Source: CAYLPJ01 sp964385465 (GTDB taxonomy: Bacteria > Planctomycetota > Phycisphaerae > SM23-33). Taken from it: a DNA stretch of 64,000 bases. Made by a program: the position numbers and the translations under genes. The stretch's first letter is position 1, and the number at the start of each line of letters is the position of its first letter. The stretch is taken from assembly GCA_964385465.1 (NCBI GenBank), contig CAYLPJ010000023.1:1-64000 (forward strand), written 5' to 3'. Positions 36,701-43,482 of this stretch are shown here, one piece after another. The notes beneath the pieces are model-generated. The model was not told where the DNA came from and searched no databases. It saw only the letters and a list, made by a program, of their open reading frames with translations.

Positions 36701-37637
36701 GCTTCTCGCCCCGGCGGTCGGCCGAGGCGTCTCCACCGGCGGTGGTCAGGTACAGCACGCCGTCGGCCAGGCGGATCTCCTCGGTACCCTCGGTGCCCTC
36801 GTAGGTGCGGCGGGTCCGGCCCGTGGCGGCGTCGAGGGCGGTGAGGGGCCCGTCGACGGCGAGCGTGACGTACACGGTCCCGGCGTCGGCGACCAGGCGG
36901 CGGCTGAGCGTCGCCGGGCCGCTGCGGAAGGGCGTCAGGTGCGATGCCCACGAAGCGATCTGCCTGCGCCACAGTTCCACGCCGCTGAAGGCGTCGCGGG
37001 CGATCAGCCGCCACGAGGGCGGCAGCAGGACCGACGCCGTCGGGGCCTCGTCGACGATCGACAGCAGCCGCCCGCCGGCGGAGACCGCCACGCTCACGCT
37101 CGCCAGCCGCTCGTGGTGGCGCGCGTTCGTCGGCCCGGCCACCCAGTGAAGGCGCTGCGGGGGGCCCACGGCCGTGTCCGAACTGACGGCGTTGTTCCCC
37201 GGCCCGTAGAGCGCGTGCGGCCAGGCGTCGATGGTCGCCGGACGCGGCTTGCGGAGCGTCTCGGTGTCGTCATCGCCGCCCAGCCTGGCCGTGCCGCCGG
37301 GCGCGAGCACGCGGAGGATCTCCTCGCGCGGCGGTCCGGGCTCGGCGGCGATCAGCGTGTTCACCAGGGCGGCGGCGTAGGGCAGGTGCCGCCCGTCGAA
37401 GCGGTCGACGGCCACTCGCCCGTATACGCCCGCCTTGCGCAGCCGCTCGCGGGCCGCGAGCACCGCCGCCGGATCGGTGTCCAGGGCGTGGACCAGCCGT
37501 CCCTTGCCGGCCAGTTCGAGCAGGCGATCGCCGTCGTCGACTCCGACCCGGACGATCAGCCCGCGCGGGCGGTCATCGGCGGTTGCGGACACGGCCAGGG
37601 CCGCGAGGATGGCGGCGCACATCGGCAGTTGTCTCAC
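33795..37637 (-). CDS. Giant PQQ-type beta-propeller protein with methyltransferase-like head and LamG tail
   Basis: A 1280-residue exported protein. After a signal peptide (MCAAILAALAVSATADD) come ~110 residues resembling a SAM-methyltransferase fold (LVHALDTDPAAVLAARERL; EEILRVLAPGGTARLGG). Most of the rest is PQQ/quinoprotein-like propeller with repeated blades (DAATGERLWRARD, EASTGKRLWRTPR, DAADGRELWRCP, DAATGEGLWHHT). The C-terminus (~1080-1280) is a LamG/concanavalin domain (GTGDFTVAFAVRVDAFDARL; SYKPFRGAIDDLRIYHKALT). It may bind polysaccharide at the cell surface. The start is GTG at 37637 with AAAGGAG six bases upstream; the same frame stays open to 38717 but that part is antisense-like shadow over the next gene. 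No catalytic function can be claimed. Confidence 0.85.
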   Translation of the reverse strand: MRQLPMCAAILAALAVSATADDRPRGLIVRVGVDDGDRLLELAGKGRLVHALDTDPAAVLAARERLRKAGVYGRVAVDRFDGRHLPYAAALVNTLIAAEPGPPREEILRVLAPGGTARLGGDDDTETLRKPRPATIDAWPHALYGPGNNAVSSDTAVGPPQRLHWVAGPTNARHHERLASVSVAVSAGGRLLSIVDEAPTASVLLPPSWRLIARDAFSGVELWRRQIASWASHLTPFRSGPATLSRRLVADAGTVYVTLAVDGPLTALDAATGRTRRTYEGTEGTEEIRLADGVLYLTTAGGDASADRRGEKPTGGGDILAVDAATGERLWRARDAAPMPTTPAVDAGRVFYQDADAVICLEASTGKRLWRTPRPVATKRPGWSAPTLVATGGVVLSADRHVDDKHPAHAKARKRWAGWLVDQGRPGQLIAFDAADGRELWRCPCAEAYHAPPDVFVVDGLVWVGTSASRTGPDFTEGRDLRTGEVRRRIDPGAAWKTTMPHHRCHRNRVAGETIIAGRTGVEFIDLAAGEAKRHHWTRGVCQYGVVPANGLLYVPPHACACYIEAKLTGYLALAPADAEAVRRDAAATDPAAGREPGPAAEAPLADAAEAGDWPTYRHDAARSGASPTPVDANLACAWQVRLPPPVTAPVIAGGRAFVAATDTHTLHAFDAATGEGLWHHTAGGRIDSPPTVHRGRVVFGSRDGTVTCLRARDGRVAWRFRPGPTDRRIVARGQIESVWPVHGSVLVAPADGGDGAVVTFAAGRNSFLDGGLRVIRLDLATGRLLTERRILTRDPATGEQPDEPQSFHMAGALPDVLGGDGERLYMRRRVLDPVTLADKPPHPHLYSPAGFLNGDWWHRTYWIYGTHFYSGYIGWYFAGRETPAGRLLIVDDANVYGFGYRPDYYRGSTGREYHLFAMARPEQPPQPGLDYDKARRRYPPRGKREFQPTFRWTARPPLLTRAMVLAGRTLFLAGPPEQALQSAEAYAGKYGGRLLAADARNGKTLAEYELDGIAAHDSLAAAAGRLYLTTTEGRLLCLAAAAGPPGRDGPIRPMSASRHRPEDAGEPGLAARWPLDAGSGLTAFDVAGKRHDGRVAGQWVQGADGSAVATSGRPAALTLPDGPHLHFGTGDFTVAFAVRVDAFDARLLGKEDFPRRWWVVNLLPDGRLEMVLGAGRGGKSVRPTSKTALTRQRWTHVAFAVDRDGRDVVCMIDGRVDSRTRIPEQLTEPLNVKGTDLRVPSSYKPFRGAIDDLRIYHKALTAKDVARIATGLDLPRPAK

Positions 37638-37713
37638 GATGGACTCCTTTCGGCCTGAACCGGGGGCCTCGGGGCATTGCCTGACGGACCGTCGGCCCCG
37701 GGCTTCTTGTCGC

Positions 37714-37747
37714 GTGTCAGCCCGCGGCGGAAGCGGCGGGCTCACAC
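37714..37747 (-). terminator. Stem-loop between hydrolase and propeller genes
   Basis: GTGT-C-AGCCCGC pairs with GCGGGCT-C-ACAC around a ten-base loop (one C-C mismatch). The left arm also forms a competing perfect stem: CGCGTGTCAG (37711-37720) with CTGACACGCG (37777-37786). Without a T-run this may be a weak terminator or an mRNA-processing structure in the 194-base gap. Confidence 0.4.
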
Positions 37748-37831
37748 CATGAGCGGGTGCCGAATGACGAGCCGGCCTGACACGCGCGCCCGGCCGCGGA
37801 CGCCGACCGACGGGCGCGGACGGCGGGGGGG

Positions 37832-38764
37832 CTACTCCTCGGCGGGCAGGCCGACGCGTGCGAGTTGGTCGAGCTTCTCGGCGATCCAGCTTTCCATGGC
37901 GACCGCGAGGGCGACCTGCTCGGGGCCGGGGGTGACCACGGTGAGCTTTTTCGGCCCGGGGGCAGCCTTGTAGATGGCTTTGCTGTGCTCCAGGGGCACC
38001 CAGACGTCCAGCAGGCCGTGGACGAGGTGCAGCGGCGCGGCCATGACGCGTGCGGCCTCGACGCTCGAGGCTTCGGCCGGGTTGAACTCGGCGATCTCCC
38101 CGGCGCGGTCGAGGACGGTCTGGAAGTCCTCGATCCCCATCGCCGGCGCCGAGAGGGCGATCCGCCGGCGGGCGATGGCGGCGGCGTCCTTGTACGGCGT
38201 CAGCGCCAGCACGCCCTGGACACGCTGGTCGATCGCCGCGTACTGGATCGCTGTCGTCGCGCCCAGCGTCGTGCCGAAGACCACCACCTTCTCGTCCACC
38301 GTCCCCGCGCCGATCAGCAGGTCCATGACCGCCTTGACGTCCCGGCTCTCCAGCGCGCCGTAGGTAACGTACTCCCCGCCGCTCCGGCCGTGGGCGCGAA
38401 GGTCGGGCAGGACCACGTCGTAGCCCTTGCGGGAGAGCTGCTCGGCGGCTCCGAGGTAGGCGGCCTTGCTCTCGGTGATGCCGTGCAGCAGCACCGCCGT
38501 GCCGCGCGTGCCCTCGGCGGTGGCGGTGGGATGGGCCGACAGCACCCAGACGTCGATCGGCGTGCCGTTGGCGCCGGTGATCTCCCTGTGGAGGTCGATG
38601 CGTCCGGTCTGGGCGAGGTCGTGCCCCGTGCCGGTCAGGTCCAGCAGCAGCCTGCCGGGGGTCGTGTCGTACTCGACGATCCGGCGGGCGTAGAAGTCCC
38701 GCTCGCAGCCGACACACGCACCAACCCCTGCCAAAGCCAACAGCACCAGCGAGGTCCTAGTCAT
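37832..38764 (-). CDS. Alpha/beta-hydrolase-fold lipoprotein, probable pseudoenzyme
   Basis: A 310-residue lipoprotein (signal ending GACVGC) with an alpha/beta hydrolase fold: HGITESKAAYLG oxyanion strand, GYDVVLPDLRAHGRS, and VHGLLDVWVP with the acid residue. Compared with its neighbour at 38877-39818, the nucleophile elbow reads GTTLG, with Thr in place of Ser, and the catalytic His region reads PGPEQ in place of AGHF. Two of three triad residues are therefore missing. It is likely a tandem duplicate that lost catalysis and perhaps kept a binding role. ATG at 38764. Confidence 0.85.
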   Translation of the reverse strand: MTRTSLVLLALAGVGACVGCERDFYARRIVEYDTTPGRLLLDLTGTGHDLAQTGRIDLHREITGANGTPIDVWVLSAHPTATAEGTRGTAVLLHGITESKAAYLGAAEQLSRKGYDVVLPDLRAHGRSGGEYVTYGALESRDVKAVMDLLIGAGTVDEKVVVFGTTLGATTAIQYAAIDQRVQGVLALTPYKDAAAIARRRIALSAPAMGIEDFQTVLDRAGEIAEFNPAEASSVEAARVMAAPLHLVHGLLDVWVPLEHSKAIYKAAPGPKKLTVVTPGPEQVALAVAMESWIAEKLDQLARVGLPAEE

Positions 38765-38876
38765 GGCCTGGTCTCCCGAGAACCGCCCCCGGCCTCACCG
38801 GGGCCGGGAATCGTTGCTCCCTAGCATAGGCGCCCCGCCGCCGGATGCAAGGGAGGGGTGCGAAGCGTTGCTGGTT

Positions 38877-39818
38877 CTAGCGCGAAGAGCCCGGCGTGTG
38901 CGATCCGCGCGGGTGTGCCCCTGCGCCTTGCCGCAGTTCCGCGATGCGGTCGGCGAACCAGTTGCGGCGGGCGAGCAGGATGGAGAAATGCCCCGCCCAC
39001 GGGACCTCGATGAACCGTTTCGGCTCGGGGGCGGCCTCGTAGACGGCCCGGCCGTGGGAGAAGGGCACCAGCCAGTCGGCGCGTCCGTGGACGACGGTGA
39101 GGGGGCATTCGAGCTTTGCCGCGGCGGCGGCGGTGCAGGCCTCGACGGGGTCGAAGTCCGCCAGCTCCGCGGCGCGGGCCCAGAGGGCGTCGTACTGGGC
39201 GTCGCCCATCAGCGGGACGACGCGGCGGCAGACGGCGCGGGCGTCGCGGTAGGGGGCCACCGCCACGACGCCGCGGCAGGCGGGATCGGTGGCGGCGTAG
39301 AGCACGGCGGTGGCCGCCCCCATGGACACGCCGAAGGCGTAGAACGGTTCCCGTGCGTCGCCGGCGGCTCGGAGCCTGGCCAGCAGCGTGCGGCAATCGT
39401 GCTTCTCGCGGGCGCCGTAGGTGACGTTCTCGCCGGTGCTGCGCCCGTGGGCGCGGAGGTCCGGGAGCACGACGTCGTAGCCCATCTCCGCCAGCCGCTC
39501 GCCGAGGGCGAGGAAGTGGGCCTTGCTGTCCCACAGGCCGTGAAGGATCAGCACCGTCCCGTTGCAGTCGCCGTCCGGGCGGCGGGAGCGGAGCAGCCAG
39601 ACGTCCAACTCCACGCCGTCGTCGACCGCGACGCGGCGATGGGCGTCGATCCGCCCGGAGGCGAGAAGGTCCTGCGCCGTACCCGCCATCGCCAGCCGGG
39701 CCTTGCCTGTCACCCCGGACCGGTGCAGCAGGCGCCGCGCCCAGAAGTCCGTCGTGCTATCGGCCGCGCACCCGGCCGCCGGCAGCAGGCAGCAGGCGAT
39801 CAACGCGGGGGTATCCAT
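38877..39818 (-). CDS. Alpha/beta-hydrolase-fold lipoprotein
   Basis: A 313-residue lipoprotein (signal with lipobox PAAGC) with an intact serine-hydrolase triad: Ser in FGVSMGAATAV, Asp in HGRADWLVP and His in VPWAGHFSIL. GYDVVLPDLRAHGRS is shared word for word with the paralogue downstream, so the two genes arose by tandem duplication. Substrate unknown; esterase or peptidase activity at the cell envelope is plausible. ATG at 39818; it stands 112 bases upstream of its paralogue. Confidence 0.88.
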   Translation of the reverse strand: MDTPALIACCLLPAAGCAADSTTDFWARRLLHRSGVTGKARLAMAGTAQDLLASGRIDAHRRVAVDDGVELDVWLLRSRRPDGDCNGTVLILHGLWDSKAHFLALGERLAEMGYDVVLPDLRAHGRSTGENVTYGAREKHDCRTLLARLRAAGDAREPFYAFGVSMGAATAVLYAATDPACRGVVAVAPYRDARAVCRRVVPLMGDAQYDALWARAAELADFDPVEACTAAAAAKLECPLTVVHGRADWLVPFSHGRAVYEAAPEPKRFIEVPWAGHFSILLARRNWFADRIAELRQGAGAHPRGSHTPGSSR

Positions 39819-40002
39819 GCGGGTCCCTTTCCGTAAGACGCTGTCAGGTAGTGGGCGGCGGGTATCAGCAGGAGCTGTCGCGGCAGCGAGCGCGCCGGTT
39901 GACGGCGAGACGAAAGCCCGCTGTCGCCGCGCGGGGCGTTCGCAGACGCGAAGCGCCGCCCAATACCCACCACTCCATACCAGACAATGCTTCGTCTCCG
40001 CC

Positions 40003-42015
40003 TCATGTGCGCCGGAACTGCTTCTCCAGGTCGCCGAGGGTCATGCGCAGCGTCGTGGGTCGGCCGTGGGGGCAGGCGGAGGCCTTGTCGATGCCCTCGG
40101 CGCGAGCGAGGAGGGCGTCGACCTCGGCGGGCGTGAGGGGGTCGCCGGCCTTGACGGCCGCCTTGCACGCCATCACCGCCAGGACGCTCTCGAGCAGGCG
40201 TTCGGAGTCGGCCATCTCGTCCTCGCTGAGCTCGTCGAGGAGTTGGCGGAGGAACCCCTCGGGCCCGACGCCGCGCTGGACGAGCAGGACGGGGAACTGC
40301 TGGACAGCGACCGTCTCGGGCCCGAAGGGCTCGACCTCGATGCCCAGGCGCCCCAGCAGGTCGCCGCAGGCCTCCAGCGTGGCGGCCTCGGCGGAGGTGA
40401 CCTTGATCGTCGCGGGGATCAGCAGCCGCTGGCCGGCAAGGCGCCCCTCGGCGAGGCGGGCGCGGAGGTCGTTGTACAGGATGCGCTCGTGCAGGGCGTG
40501 CTGGTCGATGATCGCCAGACCGTCTTCGGTCTGCCGGACGATGTAAGCGTTGTGGACCTGGAGCGTCGGCGGCATGGCCGACGCGGCCGGGCGCGGGGCG
40601 GTCAGGCCGGCGTGGGCCCGGACATCGGTGGGGGGCGAGGTCTCGGCGCCGGCGCTGCGATCCGTCTCGGCTCCGCCGCGGTCAGCACGGGCGGGTTGGC
40701 CCTCGGGGCCCGGCGGCGTGGGGGGGAGATGCCGGGGCTCTGTCCGGGCGGGGGGCGATTGCGCGCCGCCGCCGGCAGTCACCCCGCCCTCGCCCTCGGG
40801 CGAGCCGCCCTGGCCCTCCCGGAAGTTCAGTCGCGGCTGGGTCGGCGGGGCGGACTTGAAGAAGTCCGCCAGCGCCTGGCGCAGGCTCTCCCGGCGGGCG
40901 TCGGCGTCCGGCTCGCCGGACTCCCCCTCGCCTTCGCCGTCGGCCGGCTCGGCGCGTTCGCCGGTCGGGGGGACGGCGCCGGGCGGCATCGGCTCGGCCG
41001 AGCTGACCGTCGCGGTGGGGTTCAGTTCCGCGCGGTTGAGCGTCTCGCTCAGGGCGGCGAGGACCTCGCCGTGGACCCGCTGGCCGTTGCGGAAGCGGAC
41101 CTCGACCTTCGTCGGGTGGACGTTGACGTCCACCTCGGCGGGGTCCATCTCGACGAACACCATGGCTACCGGCCAGCGGCTGGGGTCGACGCGACCGCGG
41201 AAGGCCTCGCGGATGGCGTGGCTGAGAAGCCGGTCGCGGACGTACCGGCCGTTGAGGAAGACGTACTGCCACTTCGAGCTGCCCCTGGCCGCGGCGGGCC
41301 GGCCCAGGAGCCCGGCGACCTCGATCTCGCCGCGCCGGCGGACGATCGGCAGGAGCTGGTCGGCCAGTTCGTCGCCGAAGAGGTCGGCGGCGCGGCGTGC
41401 GGTGGTCTCGGCGGCGGGCAGGTTTCGTGCCTCGCGCCCGTTGTGGGTCAGCGTGAACGCCACCGGCGGGCGGGGCAGGGCAAGGCGTGTGAGCTGCTCG
41501 ACGACGTGCCCGAACTCGGTGTTCGCCGTCCGCATGAACTTCCGCCGCGCCGGCGTGTTGAAGAACAGGTCGCGGACGATGACGGTGGTTCCCGGCGCGG
41601 CCGCGGCGGGGGCGGGCTCGCCGACGGTCTCGCCGGAGGCCTCGATCTGCCAGCCGGCGTCGTCCTCGCGTCGGCGTGTGCGGATGCGTGCGTGGGAGAT
41701 CGACGCGACGGACGCGAGGGCCTCGCCGCGGAAGCCCATCGTGCCGATGCGGTAGAGGTCCTCCTCGTCGGCGAGCTTGCTGGTCGCGTGCGGGCTGAAG
41801 GCGAGGGCGAGGTCCTCGGCGGACATTCCCTTGCCGTCGTCGGCGACCTGGATGAGCTTCTTCCCTCCGTCCTCGACGGCGACGTCGATGCGTTCGGCGC
41901 CGGCATCGAGGGCGTTTTCGACGAGCTCCTTGACGACGCTCGCCGGCCTCTCGACCACCTCACCGGCGGCGATCTTGTTGACGAGATGGACGGGAAGGAC
42001 GCGGATGTCGGGCAT
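40003..42015 (-). CDS. mutL: DNA mismatch repair protein MutL
   Basis: Mismatch-repair mediator ATPase. The 670-residue product has the GHKL motifs LVENALDAGAERIDV, DDGKGM and GFRGEALASVASISHA, a Pro/Gly/Glu-rich linker (~330-480), and a C-terminal dimer/endonuclease domain with IIDQHALHERILYNDL, AVMACKAAVKAGD and CPHGRPTT. The endonuclease motif DQHA(X)2E(X)4E is intact except that the final Glu is Asn. It follows the NtrC-type gene by six bases, an unusual pairing that suggests co-transcription. Confidence 0.96.
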   Translation of the reverse strand: MPDIRVLPVHLVNKIAAGEVVERPASVVKELVENALDAGAERIDVAVEDGGKKLIQVADDGKGMSAEDLALAFSPHATSKLADEEDLYRIGTMGFRGEALASVASISHARIRTRRREDDAGWQIEASGETVGEPAPAAAAPGTTVIVRDLFFNTPARRKFMRTANTEFGHVVEQLTRLALPRPPVAFTLTHNGREARNLPAAETTARRAADLFGDELADQLLPIVRRRGEIEVAGLLGRPAAARGSSKWQYVFLNGRYVRDRLLSHAIREAFRGRVDPSRWPVAMVFVEMDPAEVDVNVHPTKVEVRFRNGQRVHGEVLAALSETLNRAELNPTATVSSAEPMPPGAVPPTGERAEPADGEGEGESGEPDADARRESLRQALADFFKSAPPTQPRLNFREGQGGSPEGEGGVTAGGGAQSPPARTEPRHLPPTPPGPEGQPARADRGGAETDRSAGAETSPPTDVRAHAGLTAPRPAASAMPPTLQVHNAYIVRQTEDGLAIIDQHALHERILYNDLRARLAEGRLAGQRLLIPATIKVTSAEAATLEACGDLLGRLGIEVEPFGPETVAVQQFPVLLVQRGVGPEGFLRQLLDELSEDEMADSERLLESVLAVMACKAAVKAGDPLTPAEVDALLARAEGIDKASACPHGRPTTLRMTLGDLEKQFRRT

Positions 42016-42021
42016 CGGGGT

Positions 42022-43413
42022 CTATTCCTTCAGCCCGTATTCCTTGATCTTCCGGTACAGCGTGCGTTCGCCGATGCCGAGGATGCCGGCGGCCTGCTCG
42101 CGGTTGCCGCCGACCATCTTCAGCGTGTTGCGGATAAGCTCCTTCTCGGCCTCCTCGATGCTGATGCCGGCGAGCTGGCCGAGCTGGGCGTTGGCCATCT
42201 GCTCGGGGGCCTGGTGGATCTCGTCGGGCAGGTCGTCGACGCCGAGCTTCTCTCCGGGCGACAGGACGACCATGTTCTCGACGACGTTGCGCAACTGCCG
42301 GACGTTGCCCGGCCAGGGGTAGGCCATCAGCACGCGCCTGGCCTCGGGGGTGACGCCCTTGACGTTCGTGCCGTGGGCCTCGTTGGTCACGCGGATGAAG
42401 TGGTCGATCAGCACCGGGATGTCCTCGCGGTGCTGGCGGAGCGGAGGGACGTCGATCGTCACGCCCTTGATGCGGAAGTACAGGTCCTCGCGGAACTCCT
42501 TCTCGGCCACCCGCGCGCCGAGGTCCGTGTTCGTCGCGCTCAGCAGGCGGACGTTCACCTTGATCGGCTCGTTGGAGCCCACGCGGACCACCTCGCCGTT
42601 CTCCAGCACGCGGAGCAGCTTCGCCTGCATCGCCAGCGGCATGTCCCCGACCTCGTCGAGGAACAGCGTCCCGCCGTCGGCGTGCTCGAACCGCCCCGGG
42701 CGGTCGCCGGCGGCGCCCGTGAAGGCGCCCTTGACGTGCCCGAACAACTCGTCCTCCAGCAGCGTCTCGCTGAGCCCCGCGCAGTTGATGGCCACGAACC
42801 GTTTGCCCGCGCGGTTGCTGTTGGCGTGGATGGCGTTGGCCAGCAGGTCCTTGCCCGTACCCGACTCGCCCAGCAGCAGGACGGGCAGGTCGGTGGGGGC
42901 GACGCGCCGGACGGTGTCGAGGATCTTCAGCACGCTGGGCGAGTGCCCGACGATGTTCTCGAAGCCGTACTTCTCATCGACGCGCTGGCGGAGCTCGCGG
43001 ATGGTTCGCCGCTGGGCGGTCAACTCGGCCGCCCGGGAGACGACGATGCGGAACTCGTCGAGGTCCAGGGGCTTCTCGATGTAGTCGAACGCCCCGTCCT
43101 GGAGGGCCTGGCGGCAGGTCTCCACGGACGAGTGGGCCGTGATGAGGATGACCTTCGCGCCGGGGGAGTGCTCCTTGGCGGTGCGGAGGACCTCCAGCCC
43201 GCCCTCGCGCTGCGAGCCCAGGACCAGGTCGGTGACGACGATGTCGAACCGCTTGCCCTTCAGCCTCGCCAGGGCGGCGGGCAGGTCGTGGGCCTGCGTG
43301 CACTCGTGCCCGAGTCGGGAAAGCCCCTCCTCGATGGCCTCGGCGTGGGCTACCTCGTCCTCGACGATCAGGATCGTCGCCGTCGCGTTGTCCGCTTCCT
43401 TCGCCACGTTCAT
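42022..43413 (-). CDS. NtrC-type sigma54-dependent response regulator
   Basis: A 463-residue transcription activator. Receiver domain (1-125) with acidic pocket Glu18-Asp19, phospho-acceptor Asp62 in VVTDLVLG and Lys in YIEKPLDL; AAA+ domain with LGESGTGKD, the sigma54 contact loop GAFTGA and Walker B GGTLFLDEVGDMP; C-terminal Fis-type helix-turn-helix (NREQAAGILGIGERTLYRKI). The partner kinase may be the one at 47939-48820, which is of the NtrB/ZraS kind, though the two are not adjacent. It precedes mutL by six bases. Confidence 0.94.
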   Translation of the reverse strand: MNVAKEADNATATILIVEDEVAHAEAIEEGLSRLGHECTQAHDLPAALARLKGKRFDIVVTDLVLGSQREGGLEVLRTAKEHSPGAKVILITAHSSVETCRQALQDGAFDYIEKPLDLDEFRIVVSRAAELTAQRRTIRELRQRVDEKYGFENIVGHSPSVLKILDTVRRVAPTDLPVLLLGESGTGKDLLANAIHANSNRAGKRFVAINCAGLSETLLEDELFGHVKGAFTGAAGDRPGRFEHADGGTLFLDEVGDMPLAMQAKLLRVLENGEVVRVGSNEPIKVNVRLLSATNTDLGARVAEKEFREDLYFRIKGVTIDVPPLRQHREDIPVLIDHFIRVTNEAHGTNVKGVTPEARRVLMAYPWPGNVRQLRNVVENMVVLSPGEKLGVDDLPDEIHQAPEQMANAQLGQLAGISIEEAEKELIRNTLKMVGGNREQAAGILGIGERTLYRKIKEYGLKE

Positions 43414-43482
43414 ATCCCGATGAGCCTAGCGGCGCGCCCGAGGCCTGTCAATCCGGCGCGGCGATCGAAGGGGAACCGCGGC

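Noticed and set aside
31635..37658. Plus-strand open frame of about 2000 codons
   Set aside because: It is antisense to the exporter and propeller genes, which match known families; it has the Gly/Val/Arg/Ala-rich composition of a high-G+C shadow frame.
37638..38717. N-terminal extension of the propeller protein to 38717
   Set aside because: It overlaps the lipoprotein hydrolase gene in another frame, has no family similarity, and the GTG at 37637 has a strong ribosome site and a signal peptide.
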